Assembly (NCBI GenBank): GCA_030535355.1
Contig: JAUNIO010000006.1
Location: forward strand, 1 to 64,000
Direction: 5' to 3'
Length of the DNA: 64,000 bases
Origin: a bacterium
GTDB taxonomy: Bacteria > Vulcanimicrobiota > Xenobia > Xenobiales > Xenobiaceae
The notes under the pieces were generated by a model that was given only the letters and a program-made list of their open reading frames with translations, did not search any database and had not been told where the DNA came from. This document shows positions 17,555 through 25,982 of this stretch, one piece after another. Position numbers and translations under genes: made by a program. Position 1 is the first letter of the stretch. Each line of letters opens with the position of its first letter.

Positions 17555-20524
17555 TTAGAACGACTGGCCAATACCAATGCTGCAGCGTCCCCCATCGGAT
17601 CCATGGGCATAATCCAAACGAATGACACCTAAGCCCAAGGTGGGGAAAACTATGCGCAGGCCTACGCCGGCATCAGCATAAACCTTGCCTTTTTGGCTGG
17701 ACCATGAAGACCAGGCGTTGCCCGCATCTACGAAGACAGCGCCGTTCAGCATCTTAATATTAAATATAGGGAAACGGAATTCAGCGTTCGCGACAAACAT
17801 CTGCGTACCGTACAAGAAGTTATCGCGGTAAGCGCGCATGGTATCAGTACCGCCGGCGTAGAAGTACTCAGAAGCCGGTGCCCCGTCTCCAACAATGCCA
17901 TACATACCGCGCAGAGCTACAGTGCAGCGCTCGGTGACGGGAATATAATAACGGCCTTCGCAGACGAATTTCATAAAGTCGTATTTACCGCCCAGCAAAT
18001 TACCGGCATAAGTAAACGTACCTGTGCCATAAGCGCCGTGGTGCGGGCTGAACAAATCGTCGCGGGTATCGTACAGCGCCGACAGCGAAATACTGTTCAG
18101 ATCGCCCTCACCCATACCCACGGGCTCATACATGGATTTTTCTGAAGGTTTTAATTTAATGTGGTCGTGACGCAAAGTCGCGAACAGGCGCAGGTCATCA
18201 TTAATGGGATGGCCGTAAGTAAAGGTTCCGCCATAAACGCGCTGATCGTATAAAGCATACGTTCCCGAGTCGGCACCATCTACTGCCTGCTGCAGCTCGG
18301 TAACATTGTTGTAATACAGATTGACACCTATGGAATCCTGAGCGGCATTAATAGCGGGATCGTAATAAGATATGCCATACGAACCTATTTGCGCACCTTG
18401 CTGAAGGTTGACCGAAATGCTCTTGCCCTCTCCAAAGAGGTTGCGCTCGGAGAAGGAGATAGCTCCGGTGATACCCGGACGCACAGCGCCAGAGCCGCCG
18501 CCGGCATATCCCACGCCGATAGTGGCTAAACCGGTCTTCTGTTCTTCGATATTCAAAGTCATGATGGCTTTGCCCGGCTCAGAGCCTGGCTCTAATTCCG
18601 GTTCCACTTTTTTGAACAGACCTAAGCGGTTTAAACGCTCCATGTCCTTCTGAATTTTATTGCGGCGCATTACTTCGCCCGGTTTGGTGCGCAGATTGCG
18701 CAAAATCGTATCGTCTTTGGTGCGCACCGTGCCCACGATCTTGATCTCTTCGAGCATAGCTTCGGTAACGTTGATAGCCATAACACCCGTTTTCGGATCC
18801 ATCGTAGGGCGAATATTATCTATCAGATAGTCTTCCTTCTCATACAGCTTGGCCACAGCATTGGCGTCTTCATTGGCCTTCTTGCGGTTGAACAAATCAC
18901 CAGGCTTACTGGTAATCAGCGCATCCACCATTTCCTGGGGGAATACAGTCACACCGTTAACTTCAACCTTCTCAATAACGATACCGTCGATAATCGTTAA
19001 ATGCAGAATGCCGTCCTTAATTTCCATACCGGTGATGTGGGATGGAGACACGGTATAATTGAGTTCATCGTTGTAATACTTATTGATCGCCTGCAGGTCA
19101 GACTGCAATACGCGGGTATTCAGAACTTTGCCCGGCTCGGTCTGCATCAGCCCCAGCAAGGTCTCAGTGTCCGCCACCTTATTGCCTTCCAGCTCAATAC
19201 CCTGCACTACGGGATTTTCCAGGACGCGGAAGACCAAACGCACTCCGCCCGGAGCATAGCGCGTGTCTAAGCGCACATCGGTAAAATAGCCGGTATCGTA
19301 CACGGCCTGCATATCGCGGCGAATACGGGGATCGAGAATAGGATCGCCGACGCGGGTAGAAACTACTTTTAAAATTTCATCTGAAGTTGTTACAGAGTTG
19401 CCTTCAACTTCAATGCTAACAACTTTCTGGGCACTGGCTTCGTCATCGTCACCATCGTCGCCCTCTTTAAGCTCAGCCTGCTTGCGCTCCGCTTCAGCTT
19501 TCTGCAAAGCCAAGTCTGCCGGAAAAACGTTGCGGGGAAAATCGCCGCTAACATAACGCGCTGAAGTGACCCGATAACCGCCTTGTTCGGTTTCCTCATA
19601 ATATACAACCACGCGGTCATCTTTTTTCATGCCTACAGCTAATTCGCTGTCTTCATCAACGATAAATTCCAGCTCCAAAGGCTCGCCGTTACTGGCTGTG
19701 CCCATGATAGCCAAGGTATTAGCGGTAATATCCTTAACGACACCGCCAAACAGACAGACACCGGGAACTGCTACTGATTCAGAAGCAGTTTTTTCACCAG
19801 CAGTTTCGTCTGCTTTCATATCTGGCCTATCGCCCGAAGTGCCCTCGGACACCACCGGTTTATCTTCACCGCTATTGTCCAGCTTAGTCTCGGAAGCGGT
19901 ATCGGCCTGCACTTTTTCAGGAGCAGATTTTGATGGGGCTGCCTCTGTTACAGGAGCGTCTGAGCTATCTGAGTTCGCTGAAGGCTCAGAGACAGCAGCA
20001 TTTTCCTGCTTTTCAGCAGAAACTTGGCCAGGAACAGAATTTACCTCAGCATCCGGCGGCGCACCTTCAGCTTCCTCCTTTTTATCGCCTTCTTTGGGCG
20101 AGTCTACTGCTGCCTGGCTTATGCCTTCCGCCACAGTCTCAGCTGGGTCACCGGCTAACTTGCGGCTTTCACTGTCTATTTTAGGCGATATTTTAGATGG
20201 TATATCAGGTGTTTCCCCAACATCTGCAGATGTACCCAGAGCAGCGCCAGTCCCCTTATTGCCAGGAGCTTCACCTATTTCTTTCACCAAGTCCGCATCA
20301 GCTGAAGGTATAGAGATCTCTGCATTAGGAACTTCCTTAGCTACTTTAGCCGCTTCTTCGGCCTTGTCCGTCTGACTGGCTTCGGCCAAATAGGCAGGCG
20401 TGGGCAAAGTTAAGGGATATTGCTCATCGTCAAGATTATCATTAGCTAACACGGGTATGGCACAGGTGCCGAAAGCGCTCGCAAGCACAGCAACCGAGAA
20501 AGCCCGGTTCAATGCTTTTCTCAT
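17555..20524 (-). CDS. bamA: Outer-membrane assembly protein BamA with long acidic N-terminal extension
   Basis: BamA folds beta-barrel proteins into the outer membrane. The start is set at the Met whose GGAGG lies 8 nt upstream, giving a signal peptide (MRKALNRAFSVAVLASAFG). Residues about 35-250 are low complexity, acidic and Ala/Ser/Pro-rich. Residues about 255-335 form a small beta domain starting VPGVCLFGGVVKDITANTLA. POTRA repeats follow (VVSIEVEGNSVTTSDEILKV, then GIELEGNKVADTETLLGLMQ and KIVGTVRTKDDTILRNLRTK). The Omp85 barrel has SLSALYDTRDDLFSPHHGAY and ends IGIGQSF with the terminal Phe signature. At 989 residues it is about 180 longer than E. coli BamA, and the extra part is N-terminal. 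Confidence 0.94.
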   Translation of the reverse strand: MRKALNRAFSVAVLASAFGTCAIPVLANDNLDDEQYPLTLPTPAYLAEASQTDKAEEAAKVAKEVPNAEISIPSADADLVKEIGEAPGNKGTGAALGTSADVGETPDIPSKISPKIDSESRKLAGDPAETVAEGISQAAVDSPKEGDKKEEAEGAPPDAEVNSVPGQVSAEKQENAAVSEPSANSDSSDAPVTEAAPSKSAPEKVQADTASETKLDNSGEDKPVVSEGTSGDRPDMKADETAGEKTASESVAVPGVCLFGGVVKDITANTLAIMGTASNGEPLELEFIVDEDSELAVGMKKDDRVVVYYEETEQGGYRVTSARYVSGDFPRNVFPADLALQKAEAERKQAELKEGDDGDDDEASAQKVVSIEVEGNSVTTSDEILKVVSTRVGDPILDPRIRRDMQAVYDTGYFTDVRLDTRYAPGGVRLVFRVLENPVVQGIELEGNKVADTETLLGLMQTEPGKVLNTRVLQSDLQAINKYYNDELNYTVSPSHITGMEIKDGILHLTIIDGIVIEKVEVNGVTVFPQEMVDALITSKPGDLFNRKKANEDANAVAKLYEKEDYLIDNIRPTMDPKTGVMAINVTEAMLEEIKIVGTVRTKDDTILRNLRTKPGEVMRRNKIQKDMERLNRLGLFKKVEPELEPGSEPGKAIMTLNIEEQKTGLATIGVGYAGGGSGAVRPGITGAISFSERNLFGEGKSISVNLQQGAQIGSYGISYYDPAINAAQDSIGVNLYYNNVTELQQAVDGADSGTYALYDQRVYGGTFTYGHPINDDLRLFATLRHDHIKLKPSEKSMYEPVGMGEGDLNSISLSALYDTRDDLFSPHHGAYGTGTFTYAGNLLGGKYDFMKFVCEGRYYIPVTERCTVALRGMYGIVGDGAPASEYFYAGGTDTMRAYRDNFLYGTQMFVANAEFRFPIFNIKMLNGAVFVDAGNAWSSWSSQKGKVYADAGVGLRIVFPTLGLGVIRLDYAHGSDGGRCSIGIGQSF

Positions 20525-20703
20525 CAGTATAGCCTCCAAATAGTTACGGAACTACCAAATCAACCCAAAAAGGCTAATTGCTTTTCTCCAATAATAAGAG
20601 CTATCCTTCTACGAGTTTTACGCAGCACAGCTACCCAAGGCAGCACCTGCCCTACAGAAAAAGGCAAAATAAGCCCTGTCAAGAAAAAAGCAGCGTGTTC
20701 AAT

Positions 20704-22095
20704 ATGCCCTTTTTGCGCCACCTCTGTTTTGGTCTCTGCACCCTGTCTTTAACGGCTGCTGCAAGTTTTGCAGACACCAGCGATTCAGCTGACAATCAGC
20801 CCTCACCTTCCCCGTCAGCGCCAGCTACAGCAATTCCAGAGACAAACGGCACACCTTCCCCTGCGGCGAATAATGCCGCGAATAATCATGCTCCTTTAGG
20901 CGAAGAAATTTATGTATTCAGGCCCCAACTGCTCTGGACCAACGCTTCAGCACCTCTGCTTTTTCCTATTCACTGGATGGCCGCCACATCTCAGGGCATG
21001 CTTTTGGCAGGCTCGCTATTCAGCAAAACGTTTTATGTATATAACCTTCTGACTGGGGAATGCAGAGCCCGCCAATCCCTGGCAGCACCGTCTTGGGCTT
21101 CTCCCCTGGTGATAGGACAAACGGCAGTTTTCAACGATACGAACGCCACCGTCAGCTCATTTAATTCCGAAACCTGCGAAAGCGAATGGGAACGCGTTCC
21201 CCACCGCCCGCGCCGCCGCAGCGGTGATCTGCGCCTACAATTTTTCCGCCCCCGCGTCTGCAAGACCAAGCCTCTGCTCTTCAACGACAAACTGGTAAGC
21301 ATGGATACCGACGGCAGGGTGACATTCTATCCCAATAAATCTCCTGAAGAGGGGGGGATGCCCGACTTCCTGACCTTGACCAGCTCGCCCGACGAATTGG
21401 GAACGTTTCTCAATACCCCTGCAATCAGCCGCCAAATTTTATACGCCTGCACCAGCGTCGGCCACCTGCATTTCGTCAATCTCAACAATATCGCTGAAAA
21501 TGGTATGCTCAAAGTCCATACGGGCGTTGCGGAAGTCACCACCGAGAAAGAAGTGCGCGTTCCCGTCCTGACGGCATCGCGATTTATATATGTTACCACT
21601 ATGGACGGAACGGTTTACTGTTACCGGGCCTTCCGCAAATATTCCAGCAGCAAATACATTGAGCCCACTTTGGTATGGCAGACCAAATTAGCGGGGCAAA
21701 GCCGTTATCAAAGCAACCGCCGCGGACGCCCGATCGTGATGCCAGTCTTGGATGAAACCCAGAGCACCCTTTTCGTCTGCGCTAAGGACTGCGTCCAGGC
21801 TCTAGACGCTGAAACAGGAGAGATACTCTGGAAGCACAGCGTTCCTCAGGGAATCGCTGCGCCTCCCCTGCTCTGGAAGCAATACCTTTTAATTGTCAGC
21901 GAAAAGCAGAGCAGCCAGCCCGCCAAGCTGGCCGCTCTGAGCCCCGACAGCGGAGAGACTTTGAACTTTCACGAGCTGTCCGGTTCTCCCAGCTGCGAAC
22001 CGCTGCTATGGGGCAACTATTTAGTATTAGGCTACCGCAACGGTTATGCGGAATGCTATCATCTCGGAGAAGCCGAAAATAGCGATAACTCATAA
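20704..22095 (+). CDS. Exported PQQ-like beta-propeller protein
   Basis: About 463 residues. From the ATG at 20704 a good Sec signal appears (PFLRHLCFGLCTLSLTAAAS). An Asn/Pro/Ser-rich linker follows, and then blade-like repeats with the PQQ/BamB pattern, best seen in AKDCVQALDAETGEILWKHS and in ALSPDSGETLNFHELSGSP. An upstream TTG would add 42 basic, unstructured residues and is rejected. It diverges from bamA and may share its control region. The similarity to BamB (another beta-propeller that helps BamA) and the location suggest a BamB-like role, but no lipobox is seen, so this remains an inference. Confidence 0.72.
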   Translation: MPFLRHLCFGLCTLSLTAAASFADTSDSADNQPSPSPSAPATAIPETNGTPSPAANNAANNHAPLGEEIYVFRPQLLWTNASAPLLFPIHWMAATSQGMLLAGSLFSKTFYVYNLLTGECRARQSLAAPSWASPLVIGQTAVFNDTNATVSSFNSETCESEWERVPHRPRRRSGDLRLQFFRPRVCKTKPLLFNDKLVSMDTDGRVTFYPNKSPEEGGMPDFLTLTSSPDELGTFLNTPAISRQILYACTSVGHLHFVNLNNIAENGMLKVHTGVAEVTTEKEVRVPVLTASRFIYVTTMDGTVYCYRAFRKYSSSKYIEPTLVWQTKLAGQSRYQSNRRGRPIVMPVLDETQSTLFVCAKDCVQALDAETGEILWKHSVPQGIAAPPLLWKQYLLIVSEKQSSQPAKLAALSPDSGETLNFHELSGSPSCEPLLWGNYLVLGYRNGYAECYHLGEAENSDNS

Positions 22096-22177
22096 CGCAA
22101 CCTTAACTGACCGCATTAACGGGCTGCGTTAATGGGCCGCGTCAGATTTGCAAGGCCCGCATAAAATGGGCCGAAGG

Positions 22178-23593
22178 TTACAGAGTATCCCTTCCCAAAA
22201 TGCTAAGCAGTTCCGCTCCCGCTACAATGCCCTTATAAAAATTATCCATTTCAAACTTCTCGTTAGGGCCGTGAGTGCGGTCGTCGGGGCTGCCCAGTCC
22301 CAGCAGCAGCGTAGGCACGCCAAAAACTCGGCTGAATTCCGCAACCACGCCTATGGCACCGCCATTGCGGCAAATCAGCGGCTCAGTGCCAAAACCTTTC
22401 TGCACAGCTTCCTCCGCGGCAGCGAACAGCTTGGCCCCCGTGCCGCTCTGTTCCAGTAAATAGGGCGCGGTCATCTCGCCGCGGACAAATGTCAGCTCAG
22501 CCCGCTTAGGCGTATTTTCCACAAACCACTTTTCTAGGCAATCCATAACTTTTTCAGGTTTTTGGTGCGCGACCAAGCGGACGCTAAATTTAGCCGTACA
22601 GGATGCGGGAATGATCGTTTTAGAACCCTCGCCAGTATAGCCTCCGCAAATCCCATTGCACTCCAGAGTAGGCCGGAACCAGCGGCGCTGATTGGTGGTA
22701 AATCCCGCTTCGCCGTACAATTCAGCTCCCAGCTGGCGGGAGTATTCTTCGGCGTTAAAAGGCACTTTAGCCAAGCGCTCTTCTTCCCAGGGTTCTATGG
22801 GCAGGACATTATCGTAAAATCCCGGCACAGTGACGCGGCTGCTTTCATCATACAGTTTAGCAATAAGCTGAGCCATTTCCCGCGGCGCATTGGTGCAGAC
22901 TCCACCGTGAACGCCAGAATGAAGATCGCAGGCTGCCGTGCGCAGGCGCACTTCAAAGCACATCACGCCGCGCAGGGAATAGTGCAGGACGGGAACGCCT
23001 TTGACCACGCTGCTGGTATCGGAAATAATCACCGCATCAGCCTTCAGCTCATCGCGGTACTCTTCCAGAACCGAAGTGAAGTGCGCACTTCCGATTTCTT
23101 CTTCACCTTCCAGAACCACCGTAATATTGAGCGGGTACCTTCCTGTCACCGAGCGCAGAGTTTTTAGGGCGCAGAGCCACATAAAAAACTGCCCTTTATC
23201 GTCGCAGGTGCCGCGTCCATAGAGAGTATGGCCTTTGAGACAGGGTTCAAAGGGAGGAGTGTCCCATAATTCGAGGTCTTCGGCAGGCTGAACATCGTAG
23301 TGTCCATAGATGAGAACGCGCGGCGCATTGGGAACAGTTCTGCCGTGCATTATTACGCAAGGATGCCCAGCAGTAGGCACCACCTTGGCCTCTGCCATAT
23401 CCAAGTACTCGCGCCCAAAACACGCCAAACGGTCAGCGCACTCCTGCAGCTTACCAGCATAGCGCGAATCGGCGGAAACGCTCTGGCAGCGCAAAAGCTC
23501 GCAGAGGTTATCAAAAAAGAAGCGGCGGTTGGTTTCATCGTTTACATACGCCTGAATTGCACTCGGCTCCGGCATGACATCTGTCCTCCCCAT
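22178..23593 (-). CDS. M20-family metallopeptidase (dipeptidase/deacylase type)
   Basis: A 471-residue cytoplasmic zinc hydrolase. The first metal motif is LIYGHYDVQPAEDLELWDTP (His and Asp). GRGTCDDKGQFFMWLCAL holds the bridging Asp, VVLEGEEEIGSAHF the catalytic Glu pair, and DLHSGVHGG belongs to the lid domain. The C-terminal GLGSPDDRTHGPNEKFEMDN carries the last His. This is the pattern of M20 dipeptidases acting on di- or acylated peptides. The ATG at 23593 has AGGAGA upstream; a second ATG six codons in with GGGAGG is also possible. It diverges from fabI. Substrate cannot be told. Confidence 0.9.
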   Translation of the reverse strand: MGRTDVMPEPSAIQAYVNDETNRRFFFDNLCELLRCQSVSADSRYAGKLQECADRLACFGREYLDMAEAKVVPTAGHPCVIMHGRTVPNAPRVLIYGHYDVQPAEDLELWDTPPFEPCLKGHTLYGRGTCDDKGQFFMWLCALKTLRSVTGRYPLNITVVLEGEEEIGSAHFTSVLEEYRDELKADAVIISDTSSVVKGVPVLHYSLRGVMCFEVRLRTAACDLHSGVHGGVCTNAPREMAQLIAKLYDESSRVTVPGFYDNVLPIEPWEEERLAKVPFNAEEYSRQLGAELYGEAGFTTNQRRWFRPTLECNGICGGYTGEGSKTIIPASCTAKFSVRLVAHQKPEKVMDCLEKWFVENTPKRAELTFVRGEMTAPYLLEQSGTGAKLFAAAEEAVQKGFGTEPLICRNGGAIGVVAEFSRVFGVPTLLLGLGSPDDRTHGPNEKFEMDNFYKGIVAGAELLSILGRDTL

Positions 23594-23744
23594 GATCAGT
23601 CTCCTGCATTAATGCCAGCTAATCACCGGCTTAACGGCATCAGAACAATATATAATTCTAATTCGGCAGGTTATACAGCTTTCCTTAAGTAATTTATGTG
23701 CTCATCAAAAATATCATAAAATATGCAATAGAAAGAGAAATACC

Positions 23745-24506
23745 ATGCTGCAGAATAAACGAGGTCTGATCGTAGGCCTGGCCAACAACAGTTCCATAGC
23801 TTGGGGCATCGCCCAAACAACCCGGCGCGAAGGCGCTGAACTGGCCTTTACTTATCTCAACGACGCCCTGAAGAAACGCGTCGAGCCCTTGGCTAAGAGC
23901 CTCGATTCCGATCTCATTCTCCCCTGCGACGTCAACGACGATCAGCAGATAGAAGCTCTGACCGCCGCCATCAAAGAAAAATGGGGGCACCTGGACTTTG
24001 TAGTTCATGCCGTAGCCTTTGCCCAGCGCCAAGACCTGCAGGGCAAAATCAGCGAGACCAGCCGCGAAGGCTTCCGCGTGGCCTTAGAGACCAGCGCTTT
24101 CTCTCTGATCGCTTTGGCGCACGCCTTGGCGCCGCTGATGAGCGAAGGCGGCAGTTTTCTGACCCTCACCTACTACGGTTCGGAAAAAGTCGTGCCCAAT
24201 TACAACATCATGGGCATTGCCAAAGCGGCTTTGGAGTGCTCGGTACGCTACCTGGCCTGCGAGCTGGGCGAACAAAACATCCGGGTCAACGCCATCTCCC
24301 CCGGAGCGATCAAGACGCTGTCGGCCAAAGGCATCGCCGATTTCAATTCCATGCTGGCAGCCACCAGGGAAAAAGCCCCGCTGCACCGCAATGTCAGCCC
24401 CGACGACGTGGGCGAACTGGCGGCCTTCCTCTTATCGGACCGCGCTTCAGCCATCACCGGCGACGTGGTTTATCTGGACGGCGGCTACAATCTTTTGGGT
24501 TTCTAA
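23745..24506 (+). CDS. fabI: Enoyl-ACP reductase (NADH) FabI
   Basis: FabI reduces enoyl-ACP in the last step of each fatty acid elongation cycle. The 253-residue short-chain dehydrogenase has the FabI-type N-terminus RGLIVGLANNSSIAWGIAQ and HAVAFAQRQDL. The active-site segment TYYGSEKVVPNYNIMGIAKA has the Y-x6-K dyad, with a second Tyr nine to ten residues earlier, as in FabI. The C-terminus is SDRASAITGDVVYLDGGYNL. It is followed 15 bp later by a phosphopantetheinyl transferase gene, so fatty acid synthase function and carrier-protein activation are paired. Confidence 0.96.
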   Translation: MLQNKRGLIVGLANNSSIAWGIAQTTRREGAELAFTYLNDALKKRVEPLAKSLDSDLILPCDVNDDQQIEALTAAIKEKWGHLDFVVHAVAFAQRQDLQGKISETSREGFRVALETSAFSLIALAHALAPLMSEGGSFLTLTYYGSEKVVPNYNIMGIAKAALECSVRYLACELGEQNIRVNAISPGAIKTLSAKGIADFNSMLAATREKAPLHRNVSPDDVGELAAFLLSDRASAITGDVVYLDGGYNLLGF

Positions 24507-24521
24507 ACTGCAGAGGCTGCC

Positions 24522-25283
24522 GTGACCGCTCCTGTCATCGACATCTACGCAATTGATCTCAGTATGGAGGACGGACTGCTGCGGCGCGAACAGAGCCTGC
24601 TCAGCAAAGAAGAACAGGCTCAGGCGCAGCGTTATGTTCTGCCTCAGCTGAGCCGCCGCTATACAGCCGCGCACACCGCCCTGCGCCGCATTTTGGGCAA
24701 ATACGCCCGGACTGACCCGCGGCAGCTGGCCATTGCCAAAGGACCTTACGGCAAGCCCTATCTGCCGCAGCATCCCCATATCGCTTTCAACCTTTCCCAC
24801 TCCGAAGATTTGGCCCTGATCGCCGTCACTGCCGGCAGTACCGCAGATAATCCGATACGTTTGGGCATTGATCTGGAGTACTGCCGCCGCAGTCCGGCAT
24901 TTATAAAAATAAGCGGACGTTATTTTACGGATGCCGAACGCGCCGAGCTCCCCTCTTGGCAGTCGCCGGAGTTCGCCAAAGAGTTTCTCCGCCTGTGGAC
25001 GGGAAAAGAAGCGGTAACCAAATGCCTGGGAACAGGCCTGCGCACTCCTCTCCGGGATTTCGGCATACATTTCCGGGAAAAACAAAACGCGCAGGTGCAG
25101 TGGCATATCAGCCCGGAACCTGCGCGGCTGTTCGTGCGGGAAATCGACTTAAGCCCCTGTCTTAATAACATGAAACAGGGGGAAAAACCGGGGCAGGTGC
25201 CGCCGATGTATTTAGCTTCTCTGTGCAGCGGCGCTGCCGGGTTTGATTATAAACTAAACCGCTATTCGCCGACCGAGGCCTGA
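24522..25283 (+). CDS. 4'-phosphopantetheinyl transferase, Sfp type
   Basis: This enzyme transfers phosphopantetheine from CoA to acyl or peptidyl carrier proteins. The 253-residue, two-lobed product has the family motifs: GKPYLPQHPHIAFNLSHSED in the first lobe, the magnesium motif GIDLEYC near residue 113, and FLRLWTGKEAVTKCLGTGL (W-x-x-K-E-A) near 155. GTG is the likely start, since no ATG exists near the fabI stop. It ends with a 22-bp tail-to-tail overlap with the minus-strand gene at 25262. Confidence 0.9.
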   Translation: MTAPVIDIYAIDLSMEDGLLRREQSLLSKEEQAQAQRYVLPQLSRRYTAAHTALRRILGKYARTDPRQLAIAKGPYGKPYLPQHPHIAFNLSHSEDLALIAVTAGSTADNPIRLGIDLEYCRRSPAFIKISGRYFTDAERAELPSWQSPEFAKEFLRLWTGKEAVTKCLGTGLRTPLRDFGIHFREKQNAQVQWHISPEPARLFVREIDLSPCLNNMKQGEKPGQVPPMYLASLCSGAAGFDYKLNRYSPTEA

Positions 25284-25657
25284 TTGGTTATTTCGGTTTC
25301 AACGGCCTTTACATCTTTGTCAACCTGCTCGCCCACGGATTTCAGAGCGTTGTAGCCGCTGTGCACCGTGCGCAGAACCTGTACCGCTTGGGAAAGCATG
25401 GTTTCGACTCTGACGAATTCCTCGCGCAGCGCTTTAAGTTCCTCTTCATTGGCGCCGCCGGCATTCTGAAGCTTGGTCTGACAAGCCTGTACCGCAGCCG
25501 TAACCGCCGGTTCATCGCGTTTGATCTCCTGAACCAGCTGCTGATATGCCTGCAGTTTATCGTACACGGTCTGCTGGATGGCTTTGAGCGCGGCCAATTT
25601 ATACGCTTGAGGATTAATATTGGAAGCGGGAACTTTCTGGTCAGCTTTTTCGGTCAT
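25262..25657 (-). CDS. Small helical protein of unknown function
   Basis: About 131 residues, nearly all alpha-helical and hydrophilic, with heptad-like runs (around AIQQTVYDKLQAYQQLVQEI and LREEFVRVETMLSQAVQVLR) that suggest a coiled coil. No signal peptide or transmembrane segment. The start is set at the ATG with AAGGAG just upstream (25657); a longer frame would add a Pro/Arg-rich stretch that does not look coding. The 3' end overlaps the phosphopantetheinyl transferase gene by 22 bp on the opposite strand. The family is not recognised. Confidence 0.65.
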   Translation of the reverse strand: MTEKADQKVPASNINPQAYKLAALKAIQQTVYDKLQAYQQLVQEIKRDEPAVTAAVQACQTKLQNAGGANEEELKALREEFVRVETMLSQAVQVLRTVHSGYNALKSVGEQVDKDVKAVETEITNQASVGE

Positions 25658-25912
25658 GGCGTCTCCTTGCGGGTGTAGGGAATCCGGCGGAGCCGCGGCG
25701 CCTTTCCGCGCCGCCGGCGCACCTGGGGTTAACCGTCTGCCGTCGCGGCAATACTGCGGATATTCTAGCAAATCGGCGCCGGGTCTGCAACAGCGGACCG
25801 TCGATTCTTCGGCCGATATCATTTGTTAAGACTAAATGACATTGAGGGAGTTATAAAGTTCGCATGTCAGTTGATCGCTGACTAAATTATACAGCTTCTG
25901 CGGCCGGGGATG

Positions 25913-25941
25913 AAAAAGCCGCAGCCCGTCGGAGCTGCGGC
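25913..25941 (-). terminator. Rho-independent terminator of the 25983-27506 lipoprotein gene
   Basis: On the minus strand, GCCGCAGC and GCTGCGGC form a perfect 8-bp stem around an 8-nt loop, followed by TTTTT. It lies about 40 bp after the lipoprotein stop. Fragments of family A hairpin arms flank it (25820-25845 and 25953-25978). Confidence 0.8.
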
Positions 25942-25982
25942 CGGTTTAACTCTATGTCGTTAACTCAAGTTAATGACGGTGA

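Noticed and set aside
19629-20375. A 248-codon plus-strand frame opposite the BamA N-terminal extension
   Set aside because: It mirrors the low-complexity Ala/Ser/Pro-rich bamA segment, lacks a ribosome site and is Ser/Ala-biased as expected for an antisense shadow.
22562-23167. 201-codon frame opposite the M20 peptidase
   Set aside because: No ribosome site and no recognisable motif. The peptidase strand has clear metal-binding motifs.
24447-25106. 219-codon minus-strand frame opposite the phosphopantetheinyl transferase
   Set aside because: Opposite strand to a well-supported enzyme, and its composition is atypical.
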